DNA of 17,883 nt from Lachnoclostridium sp. UBA7097. GTDB lineage: Bacteria > Bacillota > Clostridia > Lachnospirales > Lachnospiraceae. This document shows, in pieces, positions 6,980 to 15,217 of this stretch (position 1 is its first letter; the number at the start of each line of letters is the position of its first letter). The notes beneath the pieces were generated by a model that saw only the letters and a list, made by a program, of their open reading frames with translations, was not told the DNA's origin and did no database searches. The translations under genes were made by a program, and so were the position numbers. The DNA lies in contig DKYP01000033.1 in NCBI GenBank assembly GCA_002499945.1, positions 1 to 17,883 on the forward strand, read 5' to 3'.

Positions 6980-8704
6980 TTACCTGGTTTTAAACTGCCT
7001 GACCATATCCATAAGAACCTGGGCCTGGCTTGACAGTTCTTCACTTGTTGCCGCACTTTCTTCTGAAGTAGCAGAATTGGTATGTACCACACTGGAAATC
7101 TGGTCAATTCCCTGTGTCACCTGTGCAATAGATGCTGCCTGTTCCTGGGATGCCTTGGAAATTCCAAGAAGAAGTTTTGCCGATTCCTCAGAGTAAGCAA
7201 CAATACGGTCAAGGGATTCTGAAGTCTGGCAGGCTATATCTGTTCCTTCTTGCAAAGAATGGACAGTCGCTTCAATAAGCGTTGCTGTATTCTGGGACGC
7301 TTCTGCCGATTTATTTGCCAGGTTACGTACTTCATCAGCAACAACAGCAAAACCTTTTCCAGCTGCACCGGCACGTGTTGCTTCAACTGTTGCATTTAAT
7401 GCAAGTATATTTGTCTGGAAAGCAATATCTTCAATAGTTTTTATAATCTTGCTGATTTCAGATGATGAATCATTAATCTTGTTTATGGTATTAATCATAT
7501 TTTCCATATGCTTTTTCCCTATTTCCAGTTCCCTGACAGTAGTCTGTGCCTGTACACTCGCTTGTTTTGAATTTTCTGCATTATTTGCAACATGGTTGTT
7601 AATTTCATTTATAGTGGCAGCAAGTTCCTCTACAGCCGATGCCTGTTCTGTAGCTCCCTGTGCAAGAGCCTGTGCACCATTTGCCATCTGCTCTGAACCA
7701 TTTGCAACCTCTCTAGTGCTCATATTTAAATTCCTGAAAATATTGTTTAATTTATATATGGTGCGCTGGAATGATTCCTTAATAGGCGCAAAATCCCCCA
7801 TATATTCCATTTCTACATCAAACCTGAGATTTCCTTTGTCAAGTTCTGCTAATGACGCAGATATATCACTGATATAATCACGCCAGGTCTGTACCGTCTT
7901 AGCCAGGGCACGTGTCAGTTCCCCGGTTTCATCTTTCGTTTTAAATTCCTTTACCTTGTCACTAAGGTTTCCATTACTAAGTTCAACCAGACGTTTTGAT
8001 GCTGCTTTAATAGGATTCGCTACATTTCTAGCTATTATAGAAGTTACAATGATAGCAATTACAAAAATAAAAATACCAAAACAATATGTAGCCGTTATTG
8101 CCTGGAAACAAGACTTATTTGCCTCATCAAGCTCTTTTTGTATAATAGGCAGCATGTCCTCCTCATAATTTCCTGTTCCAATATACCAGCCATAAGGCTC
8201 AAACTTTTTAATAAACCCTCTTTTAGCCTTGGCTTCGGATTCCCCTGACTTTGCGAAATAAAAATCTATAAACCCCCCTTCTGGTTTATCCCCTGCAGCA
8301 ATGGTATCCCGTACAAAATAATTTCCTTTTTCATCCTGTGTATTATAACGGTTTGTTCCTTCCACATCCGGATTAATATGTACTGCATTGGTTCCATCTG
8401 CCATGTCTGCCCAGAAATAACCTGTTCCATTATTGTACCTGGTAGTGCGGACAATATACTTGGCATTCTCTATGGCCTCTTCTTCGTTAATCCCTTCTTC
8501 CTGTGACTTGTCGTATTCTGCCTGGAGCACCCCAATCATACATTCTACCTGGCTCTGTATAATCTGGTCCAGCTTCTCCTTCTCAGCCTGGATGTTTTTG
8601 TCATATGCACTCTGCAAAGATAAATAGGACATAGACGAAACCAGCAATACAGTCATAAATATAAGGACACCCATGCTCAACATTAATTTTCCACGTAATT
8701 TCAT
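6980..8704 (-). CDS. methyl-accepting chemotaxis protein (sCache-HAMP-MCP signal)
   Basis: A transmembrane chemoreceptor that senses an extracellular ligand and controls CheA. From the chosen start it has 574 residues. The order is: TM1 (about 7-28); an extracellular single-Cache domain with GYFWADM (95-101), VHINPDVEGTN and the ending YGWYIGTGNYEEDM (171-184); TM2 (about 203-226); HAMP (about 222-275); and a long cytoplasmic coiled coil. The signalling tip has the diagnostic IEDIAFQTNILALNATVEAT segment (from about 424), then GKGFAVVADEVRNLA (449-463). It lacks a C-terminal CheR-docking pentapeptide. The upstream in-frame ATG at 8728 is rejected because GAAAGGGG lies eight bases before ATG 8704. 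A good promoter lies upstream. Related Cache domains bind small organic acids, but the ligand here is unknown. It implies a motile organism. Confidence 0.95.
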   Translation of the reverse strand: MKLRGKLMLSMGVLIFMTVLLVSSMSYLSLQSAYDKNIQAEKEKLDQIIQSQVECMIGVLQAEYDKSQEEGINEEEAIENAKYIVRTTRYNNGTGYFWADMADGTNAVHINPDVEGTNRYNTQDEKGNYFVRDTIAAGDKPEGGFIDFYFAKSGESEAKAKRGFIKKFEPYGWYIGTGNYEEDMLPIIQKELDEANKSCFQAITATYCFGIFIFVIAIIVTSIIARNVANPIKAASKRLVELSNGNLSDKVKEFKTKDETGELTRALAKTVQTWRDYISDISASLAELDKGNLRFDVEMEYMGDFAPIKESFQRTIYKLNNIFRNLNMSTREVANGSEQMANGAQALAQGATEQASAVEELAATINEINNHVANNAENSKQASVQAQTTVRELEIGKKHMENMINTINKINDSSSEISKIIKTIEDIAFQTNILALNATVEATRAGAAGKGFAVVADEVRNLANKSAEASQNTATLIEATVHSLQEGTDIACQTSESLDRIVAYSEESAKLLLGISKASQEQAASIAQVTQGIDQISSVVHTNSATSEESAATSEELSSQAQVLMDMVRQFKTR

Positions 8705-8712
8705 TATAAAAA

Positions 8713-8720
8713 CCCCTTTC
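8713..8720 (-). promoter_or_regulatory. ribosome binding site that sets the chemoreceptor start
   Basis: GAAAGGGG on the minus strand, eight bases ahead of ATG at 8704. It falls inside the extra codons of the longer reading frame, which favours the shorter start MKLRGK. Confidence 0.65.
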
Positions 8721-8751
8721 AAAAACAACTAAAAAATTTATTATTTCTTTA

Positions 8752-8780
8752 ATTATAGTAAATAACATTTAAAAAGTCTA
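8752..8780 (-). promoter_or_regulatory. sigma-A-type promoter of the chemoreceptor gene
   Basis: Minus-strand TAGACT (-35, plus 8775-8780), a 17-base spacer and a perfect TATAAT (-10, plus 8752-8757), about 47 bases ahead of the start codon. The spacer and boxes fit the housekeeping pattern, and I see no flagellar sigma-28 motif (TAAA with GCCGATAA). Confidence 0.6.
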
Positions 8781-8846
8781 CAATATATATTAACACAAGG
8801 ACAAATGAGTTTTTAATCCAGAATTAACATAATAATCCACAATTCT

Positions 8847-8854
8847 CATATAGT
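8847..8854 (+). promoter_or_regulatory. possible promoter of the spoVB-like gene
   Basis: CATATAGT (8847-8854) resembles the -10 box of sporulation sigma-E promoters (CATA-type), with ACATAAT 13 bases upstream as a loose -35 partner. Read as sigma-A it would be TATAGT with TTAACA at a 19-base spacer, which is long. Either reading is weak. Confidence 0.25.
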
Positions 8855-8896
8855 GTATTAACCGCTTTTGCTATAAAGCAGAAAGGCATATATTAT

Positions 8897-10459
8897 ATGA
8901 AATTCTTTCAGAGCAAACTTATTAAAGGAACTATAATACTTACTATTGCTGGTATTATAACACGTATCATAGGCTTTTTCTACAGAATTTTTCTTGCTGG
9001 TATGCTTGGTCCTGGACTGCTTGGTATATACCAGCTTATATTTCCAATATATGGGATATGTTTTACAATATATGGCGCCGGCATACAGACTGCTATCTCA
9101 CAGCTTATTGGCACTACTACATCGAAGAAAAACAATAACAGCACTTCCCCTTTAAAAATACTGGTTTATGGCATGGTACTTGCCCTTGGGCTTTCACTGC
9201 TTCTTATGTGGTTTGTCTACTCAAAGCCGGATTGGATAGCGGAGAAAATCATACTTGAAAAGTCATGTGCACCATATCTTAAAATAATGTCTGTGCTTTT
9301 TCCTTTCTGCAGCCTGTCAGCCTGTATTTCAGGTTATTATTATGGAATACAAAATGCCTCTGTCCCTGCTGCTTCACAGATTATTGAACAGTTATCAAGG
9401 GTGCTGTTTGTATACCTTATGTATATGTTTGCAGGTGCTGGCAGTGAATTAAATGCAGTTATTGCCGTATGGGGGCTTGTAGCTGGTGAAATCTGTGGCT
9501 GTATTTTTAGTGTAATAAGGCTTTTTATATCTTTTAAACATATAAAAAGCCCGGGGGCTGGTAAATACACTAAAAGGAATAAGTGGGGAAATGGCAGTAA
9601 ACACCCTGTTTTTATGACCCTGCTTTCCCTTTCTGTAATGCTCACTACAACTAAACTTATAGTATCATTGTTACATAGTGCTGAAGCTATATTTATCCCT
9701 GCTGCATTGCAGAAGTATGGCCACAGCCCGTCAGATTCACTAAGTATTTATGGGATTTTATCAGGAATGGCAATGCCTTTTGTACTTTTCCCTTCTGCTA
9801 TAAGCAATGCCTTTGCAGTTATGCTTCTCCCGTCAATTGCACAGGCACAGGCAGAGAAAAACTTTGCCAGAATAAGAAAATCTGTAACATTTACTACTAA
9901 ATACAGTCTTCTTATAGGCTGGCTTTTTGTCTGTATATTCGTTGTATTTGGAAATAAAATGGGGACACTTTTTTTCCATAATGAAACCGCTGGCTCATAT
10001 ATAGTTATACTTTCATGGCTCTGCCCGTTTTTATATATTTCAACAGCATTTACAAGTATAATAAACGGAATGGGGCATACACAGCTTACATTTATAATAA
10101 CTGTACTAAGCCTTATAATTAAAATATATTTCCTGGTAGTGCTTGTACCTGTATATGGCATAAAAGCATATCTTATGGGGATGTTATTAAGCCAGGTAAT
10201 TATAGCAGTTATGGAAGGTTTCTACCTGAAAGATTATATAATGCCTGACAGCATACACTGGATTATACTTCCATGCCTCTTTTTAATGCTTGCAGGAAGC
10301 ATGTCCCACAAAGCCTATAATATAATACTCGGATTTATACCAAGTACATTCCAGATACCTGCATTATTTGCTATATGTGCCCTTGTTCTTGCCCTTTATA
10401 TAATATTTCTTTTCGCCAGCAGGTGTATAAATAAAACAGAATTTGCAAATAAAAAATAG
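8897..10459 (+). CDS. spoVB: SpoVB-like MOP-superfamily polysaccharide/lipid flippase
   Basis: A polytopic membrane protein of the oligosaccharide flippase (MATE-like) superfamily. Its 520 residues match B. subtilis SpoVB (about 518), which is needed for spore cortex peptidoglycan. The N-terminus SKLIKGTIILTIAGIITRII followed by GFFYRIFLAGMLGPGLLGIY is typical of the SpoVB/PST branch. Roughly 14 hydrophobic stretches are separated by short basic loops (for example KYTKRNKWGNGSKH near 223-236). AAAGG lies ten bases upstream of the ATG. It stands alone, divergent from the chemoreceptor. The same family includes lipid II flippases (MurJ-like) and capsule exporters, so the substrate is inferred. 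No sporulation cluster surrounds it. Confidence 0.85.
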   Translation: MKFFQSKLIKGTIILTIAGIITRIIGFFYRIFLAGMLGPGLLGIYQLIFPIYGICFTIYGAGIQTAISQLIGTTTSKKNNNSTSPLKILVYGMVLALGLSLLLMWFVYSKPDWIAEKIILEKSCAPYLKIMSVLFPFCSLSACISGYYYGIQNASVPAASQIIEQLSRVLFVYLMYMFAGAGSELNAVIAVWGLVAGEICGCIFSVIRLFISFKHIKSPGAGKYTKRNKWGNGSKHPVFMTLLSLSVMLTTTKLIVSLLHSAEAIFIPAALQKYGHSPSDSLSIYGILSGMAMPFVLFPSAISNAFAVMLLPSIAQAQAEKNFARIRKSVTFTTKYSLLIGWLFVCIFVVFGNKMGTLFFHNETAGSYIVILSWLCPFLYISTAFTSIINGMGHTQLTFIITVLSLIIKIYFLVVLVPVYGIKAYLMGMLLSQVIIAVMEGFYLKDYIMPDSIHWIILPCLFLMLAGSMSHKAYNIILGFIPSTFQIPALFAICALVLALYIIFLFASRCINKTEFANKK

Positions 10460-10488
10460 TTGCTATCCTTGCTAAGGAATGGTATAAT
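10460..10488 (+). promoter_or_regulatory. sigma-A-type promoter of the Rpn-like gene
   Basis: TTGCTA (10460-10465), a 17-base spacer and a perfect TATAAT (10483-10488) preceded by TGG (extended -10). It begins on the base after the spoVB-like stop codon and lies 50 bases ahead of ATG 10539. Confidence 0.7.
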
Positions 10489-10538
10489 AAATTAAGACCA
10501 GTAACAGTTAATCCAGTTAAAGATACAGAAGGAATAAT

Positions 10539-11260
10539 ATGGCAGAAACAGAAAAGAATAAGAATAAAAACAAAGACAAAACATCGTACCAAAAGAAAAT
10601 ATGCCAGAAACCCTGGAAATGAAGATAAATTTCCAGGATGGTTCTTATAATTATAAAGTCCCTGTAATAAGGCTTTATGATTATGATTTAGACGATATTG
10701 GAAAAAATGGATTATTTTTATTTCTTCCATATGAAATATTAAGGCATATAAAAAATGTTACAACTAAAAAACACATTGAAAATTATAAAAATGAAATTAT
10801 AGCAGTTTATACAAAAATTACAGATATTCTTGAAAATGCGTATAAGACAGGTAAAATAACTGATAATGAACTTTTAACTTTGTTAGAATTAATTAAGGAT
10901 ACGGCTGACTATAAACTGGAAAAATATCCAGAAATAATGAAAGAGGTGGACCATATGCTCAGGGAAGATTATGAACCAAAATGGAAAAAAGAACTAAGAC
11001 GTGAAGCCCAGATATTAGGGCAACAGATAGGACAAGATATGGCAAAGGATATGGCAAAGGACATGGCAAACGATATCGCAAAGGATATGGCACAAAAAAA
11101 AGCTATGGAGGAAGTTATCCTGACATTAAAAACTATGAAACAGGTAGGTATACCAGCTGAAGATATAAGGAAAGTGGCTTCTGAAAGAAATATCCCGTTA
11201 GAAACTGTGGAAGAATTATTAAATCCAGGTGTAATGAAAAATAATGTCCTCCAGGTTTAA
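10539..11260 (+). pseudogene. Rpn-family (PD-(D/E)XK nuclease/putative transposase) gene with an internal deletion
   Basis: The true start appears to be ATG 10539, with GAAGGA just upstream. It opens MAETEKNKNKNKDKTSYQKK and ends after 27 codons at TGA 10620-10622. In another frame a second reading frame runs 10601-11260 (MPETLEMKINFQDGSYNYKV..., 219 residues). It looks like the middle and C-terminal half of Rpn-type proteins: a VPVIRLYDYDLDDI segment, FLPYEILRHI, helices, a MAKD repeat tract, and a helical tail (IPAEDIRKVASERNIPLETV). The N-terminal nuclease core expected between the two parts, roughly 100 residues or more, is missing, so catalytic activity is unlikely. The family tie is by recall of related Lachnospiraceae proteins, not by search. 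The first stop overlaps an in-frame ATG (ATGA, 10619-10622), which could allow restart. Confidence 0.65.
11036..11095 (+). repeat. five tandem 12-base units encoding DMAK
   Basis: Five consecutive copies of GATATGGCAAAG with few changes encode DMAK-DMAK-DMAN-DIAK-DMAQ. The repeat is in frame and is followed by a run of eight A (11094-11101). Such repeats are usual in this protein family and vary in copy number by slippage. Confidence 0.9.
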
Positions 11261-11264
11261 CTTT

Positions 11265-11304
11265 AAAGCCCCCTGTAATTTATAGTATAAATTACGGGGG
11301 CTTT
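11265..11304. terminator. long bidirectional terminator between the Rpn remnant and purL
   Basis: AAAGCCCCC (11265-11273) pairs with GGGGGCTTT (11296-11304). After a one-base bulge the stem continues GTAATTTAT/ATAAATTAC. The plus-strand exit is CTTTTTTATA; the minus-strand exit is GGCTTTAAAG. It serves two convergent genes. Confidence 0.9.
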
Positions 11305-11334
11305 TTTATAAAATAAGTTATAATTTTTTATAGT

Positions 11335-14300
11335 CTATTTAAAATACTCAACACCTGATTCAAATATATGCTGGTTCTGTTCCCCGTATATATTTATGGC
11401 AACGCCGTTCCCAATTCTTTCTGAATGTGCCATTTTGCCAAGTACGCGTCCGTCAGGGCTTGTAATTCCTTCGATTGCGGCATATGAACCATTCGGGTTA
11501 AAGTCTTCGTCCATTGTTACGTTTCCTGAAAGGTCTGCATATCTTGTTGCAACCTGCCCGTTTTCAAAAAGCTTTTTAATTACTTCATCACTTGCTACAA
11601 AGCGCCCTTCACCATGTGATGCAGGGATTGCGTATATATTGCCAAGTACTGCTTTTGAAAGCCATGGTGATTTGTTTGAAACAACTTTTGTGTATACAGT
11701 TTTGGATATATGGCGTCCAATACTGTTTGTTGTAAGTGTTGGTGAATCTTTTGCCTGTGGTTTTATTTCACCATAAGGTACAAGCCCAAGTTTTATCAGT
11801 GCCTGAAAGCCGTTGCATATGCCAAGTACAAGCCCGTCACGTTTCTGCAGGAGTTCATGTACTGCGTCCATTATTGCCTGGTTCCTGAATACTGATGCTA
11901 TAAATTTGGCTGAACCATCTGGCTCATCACCTGCACTGAAACCACCTGAAAACATAAGTATCTGTGATTTCCTTACTGCTGCTTCAAATGCTTTGGCGGA
12001 TTCTGTAATCTGGCTTTCTGACAGGTTTTTAAATACAAGTGTATTTACTGATGCCCCCGCTGCTTCAAATGCTTTGGCAGTATCATATTCGCAGTTAGTG
12101 CCTGGGAATACAGGTATAAATACTTCAGGCTTTGCTGTTTTATTTTTGCATATATAAATATTTTTCTCTTCAAATAAAGTATCTTCAAGTTCTGCCTGTA
12201 CAACACCTGATTTTGTCGGGAATACACTTTCAAGCCTTGATTTCCATGCTTTTAGTGCTTCTTCCATTGTAATAACCATGTCCCCGTATACAAATTCCGC
12301 ACTATCTGTAATATCTGCAATCTTTGTATAATCTGCTGTTATTCTGCTAAGGTCATTAACAGCAACTTCTGCAATTATTGAACCATAGTCTTTTGCAAAT
12401 AACGCACTTGTGCTTATGCTGCTTTCTATTTTAACACCAAGCCCGTTTCCAAATGCCATTTTGCTTACAGCTTCACATATGCCGCCAAAGCCTGTGGCAT
12501 ATGCTGATTTAATAATCCCTGCACCTGCCATTTCTTTAATCTTTCCATACAGGGACATAAGCTGGCTGTATACAGGAAGCGAATACTGGTCTTTTTCTAT
12601 ATCAAATTTAACAAGAACGTTGCCTGCTTCTTTAAGTTCAGGTGAAATAATATCCTGTATTTTTGCAATGTCTACTGCAAATGAACACAGTGTTGGTGGC
12701 ACGTCAATATCATTAAATGTGCCTGACATGCTGTCTTTGCCGCCAATCGAAGCAAGCCCCAGCTTTATCTGTGCATCATATGCACCAAGAAGCGCTGCCA
12801 TAGGTTCACCCCAGCGCTCCGGGTCCTCCCCAAGGCGTTTAAAGTATTCCTGGAATGTAAAACGTATCTTTCTGTAGTCACCGCCTGCTGCAACTATCTT
12901 TGCAACAGAGGATATTACTGCATACACAGAACCATGGTACGGACTCCAGCTTGCAAGGTACGGGTCAATGCCATAACTCATCATTGTAACGGTGTCACAT
13001 ACACCAGAAAGGACAGGAAGTTTTGCAACCATTGCCTGTACAGGGGTAAGCTGTGTTTTGCCGCCATAAGGCATATAAACGCTTGCAGCGCCTATTGAGC
13101 TGTCAAACATTTCAACAAGCCCTTTCTGTGAGCATACATTTAAATCACTTAATGTAGAAAGCCATGCATCTTTTATATCTGTGGTTTCTTTTTCCTGTTC
13201 AAAGTAATTGTCCTCTTTTGAAGGCATTGTTACTACTACATCTGTTTCCTGGTGTGCACCATTTGTATCAAGGAATGCCCTTGATATATTTACAATAACC
13301 TTGTCCCTCCATGTAAGGACAAGACGGGGTTCTTCTGTTACTTCTGCCACTACTACAGCTTCGAGGTTTTCCTCTGCTGCAAGTTTCAACATCTTATCTG
13401 TATCTTCCCTGGCTACAACTACTGCCATACGCTCCTGTGATTCGGAAATTGCAAGTTCTGTACCATCAAGCCCTGCGTATTTTTTAGGCACTTTATCAAG
13501 ATTAACCCTGAGTCCGTCTGCAAGTTCGCCAATAGCGACTGATACGCCACCTGCGCCAAAGTCATTACACTTCTTAATAATTAAACTTGCTTCCTCTTTA
13601 CGGAAAAGACGTTGTATTTTACGCTCTGTAGGTGCATTTCCTTTCTGCACCTCTGCACCACATACATCAATGGATTTTGTAGTATGTGCTTTTGAAGAGC
13701 CTGTTGCACCGCCAATACCATCACGCCCGGTACGGCCTCCAAGAAGTATAATTACATCACCCGGCTCACTGTTCTTGCGGATTACATTACGGCGTGGGGC
13801 AGCGCCCATAACAGCGCCAATCTCCATACGCTTTGCAACATAGCCTGGATGGTAGACTTCATTTACAAGCCCTGTGGCAAGGCCAATCTGGTTGCCGTAT
13901 GAACTATAACCCTGTGCTGCACCTGTTACAATCTTTCTCTGCGGCAGCTTGCCAGGCAGTGTATCTGACATAGGCACAGAAGGGTCTGCAGCGCCTGTTA
14001 CACGCATAGCCTGGTATACATAGCCACGGCCTGAAAGCGGGTCACGTATAGCACCTCCAAGGCATGTAGCAGCCCCGCCGAAAGGTTCAATCTCTGTAGG
14101 GTGGTTATGTGTTTCATTCTTAAAAAATACAAGCCATTCTTCTGTCTGCCCGTCTATTTCAACTGGCACAATGACAGAACATGCGTTAATTTCGTCTGAC
14201 TCCTCCATATCTTCAAGCTTCCCGTCAGCCTTAAGCTTACGCATACCCATAAGGGCAATATCCATAAGTGAGACAAACTTATCCGGCCTGTCCTTAAAAA

Positions 14301-15090
14301 GCTCTTTCCTTGCCTCAAGGTATTCTTCATATGCTTTAACTACCGGCTCTTTATAATAGCCGTCCTTAAATTCCACATTTTTAAGCTCTGTAAGGAATGT
14401 AGTATGGCGGCAGTGGTCAGACCAGTATGTATCAAGCACACGGATTTCAGTAACAGACGGGTCCCTTTTCTCTTCCCCTGCAAAATAATTCTGTATATGG
14501 AGAAAGTCCTTAAATGTCATTGCAAGGTTTAATGAATCATAAAGTGACTTAAGTTCCTTTTCTGGCATATCCTTAAAACCTTCAAAAACTGCCACATCTG
14601 CCGGTTCGTCAAATTCCTGTACAAGTGTTTCTGGTTTCTTTTCACCTGCCTCACGTGAATCAACAGGGTTAATACAATATTCCTTTATGCGCTTTGCCAT
14701 TTCTTCTGTTATATTTCCCTCAAAAACATAAGTAATGGCTGAACGTATAACAGGATTTTCCTTTTCATCCAGGAGTTTTACACACTGTTCTGCTGAATCA
14801 GCCCTCTGGTCAAACTGTCCTGGAAGATATTCCACTGAAAATACAAGGCTTCCCTCCTTATAGCTAAACTTCTCCTCATAGTAATCATCTACAGGCGGTT
14901 CTGAAAATACTGTAACAAGTGCCCGCTTGTATGTATCTTCACTTAAGTTCTCAACATCATAACGTATAAGCACACGTACATCTGCCAGTTCCTTAATCCC
15001 AAGATAACGCCTTGTTTCCTCTTTAAGTTCTTTTGCACGTACAGCATAAGGTGCCTTCTTTTCAACATAAATCCTTTTAACACTTCCCAT
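11335..15090 (-). CDS. purL: phosphoribosylformylglycinamidine synthase, long single-chain form
   Basis: It catalyses the ATP- and glutamine-dependent conversion of FGAR to FGAM, step four of purine synthesis, in the cytoplasm. The 1251 residues contain a PurS-like N-terminus, then WSDHCRH (223-229), ETHNHPTEIEPFGG from about 326, GGRTGRDGIGGATGSS, NDFGAGGVS, and GGKDSMSG (Lys785) in the second half of the duplicated synthase core. The C-terminal glutaminase has PVFPGTNCEYD, GICNGFQ with nucleophile Cys1092, and the catalytic pair His1222/Glu1224 in AHSERIG. All catalytic parts are present, so separate PurQ and PurS are not needed. GGAGG ahead of the ATG supports the start. It is the last gene of the minus-strand run, with no purine operon neighbours and no guanine-type riboswitch recognised in its 127-base leader. 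Confidence 0.97.
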   Translation of the reverse strand: MGSVKRIYVEKKAPYAVRAKELKEETRRYLGIKELADVRVLIRYDVENLSEDTYKRALVTVFSEPPVDDYYEEKFSYKEGSLVFSVEYLPGQFDQRADSAEQCVKLLDEKENPVIRSAITYVFEGNITEEMAKRIKEYCINPVDSREAGEKKPETLVQEFDEPADVAVFEGFKDMPEKELKSLYDSLNLAMTFKDFLHIQNYFAGEEKRDPSVTEIRVLDTYWSDHCRHTTFLTELKNVEFKDGYYKEPVVKAYEEYLEARKELFKDRPDKFVSLMDIALMGMRKLKADGKLEDMEESDEINACSVIVPVEIDGQTEEWLVFFKNETHNHPTEIEPFGGAATCLGGAIRDPLSGRGYVYQAMRVTGAADPSVPMSDTLPGKLPQRKIVTGAAQGYSSYGNQIGLATGLVNEVYHPGYVAKRMEIGAVMGAAPRRNVIRKNSEPGDVIILLGGRTGRDGIGGATGSSKAHTTKSIDVCGAEVQKGNAPTERKIQRLFRKEEASLIIKKCNDFGAGGVSVAIGELADGLRVNLDKVPKKYAGLDGTELAISESQERMAVVVAREDTDKMLKLAAEENLEAVVVAEVTEEPRLVLTWRDKVIVNISRAFLDTNGAHQETDVVVTMPSKEDNYFEQEKETTDIKDAWLSTLSDLNVCSQKGLVEMFDSSIGAASVYMPYGGKTQLTPVQAMVAKLPVLSGVCDTVTMMSYGIDPYLASWSPYHGSVYAVISSVAKIVAAGGDYRKIRFTFQEYFKRLGEDPERWGEPMAALLGAYDAQIKLGLASIGGKDSMSGTFNDIDVPPTLCSFAVDIAKIQDIISPELKEAGNVLVKFDIEKDQYSLPVYSQLMSLYGKIKEMAGAGIIKSAYATGFGGICEAVSKMAFGNGLGVKIESSISTSALFAKDYGSIIAEVAVNDLSRITADYTKIADITDSAEFVYGDMVITMEEALKAWKSRLESVFPTKSGVVQAELEDTLFEEKNIYICKNKTAKPEVFIPVFPGTNCEYDTAKAFEAAGASVNTLVFKNLSESQITESAKAFEAAVRKSQILMFSGGFSAGDEPDGSAKFIASVFRNQAIMDAVHELLQKRDGLVLGICNGFQALIKLGLVPYGEIKPQAKDSPTLTTNSIGRHISKTVYTKVVSNKSPWLSKAVLGNIYAIPASHGEGRFVASDEVIKKLFENGQVATRYADLSGNVTMDEDFNPNGSYAAIEGITSPDGRVLGKMAHSERIGNGVAINIYGEQNQHIFESGVEYFK

Positions 15091-15128
15091 AGTGTAATAT
15101 CCTCCATTTCATCTGATACAATGCTGCC

Positions 15129-15153
15129 TGTTACTATGCCGTAGATAGTAACA
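15129..15153 (-). promoter_or_regulatory. purL leader hairpin 2
   Basis: A perfect nine-pair inverted repeat, TGTTACTAT (15129-15137) with ATAGTAACA (15145-15153), around a seven-base loop. On the minus strand it lies about 40 bases before the purL start codon. No U tract follows, so it is not an ordinary terminator. Confidence 0.55.
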
Positions 15154-15186
15154 ACAAGCCATATGGCATATATCCATACGGCTTGT
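15154..15186 (-). promoter_or_regulatory. purL leader hairpin 1
   Basis: ACAAGCC/GGCTTGT (seven pairs) continues, past one mismatch, into TATGG/CCATA. It directly abuts hairpin 2. It may terminate the foldase transcript, but the exit TGTTACTATC is a poor U tract; a leader or processing structure is equally possible. Confidence 0.5.
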
Positions 15187-15217
15187 AATACTTAGTGCCT
15201 GGAGCCCCTGCATGCTT

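Noticed and set aside
8705..8896. flagellar sigma-28 promoter for the chemoreceptor
   Set aside because: No TAAA with GCCGATAA spacing is visible; a housekeeping-type promoter explains the gene better.
13208..13843. 211-residue plus-strand frame inside purL
   Set aside because: It is Ser/Pro-rich shadow sequence opposite the conserved PurL core, with no ribosome site.
15091..15217. guanine/adenine riboswitch before purL
   Set aside because: The conserved loop sequences and three-way junction of the purine aptamer are not seen; only two simple hairpins are present.
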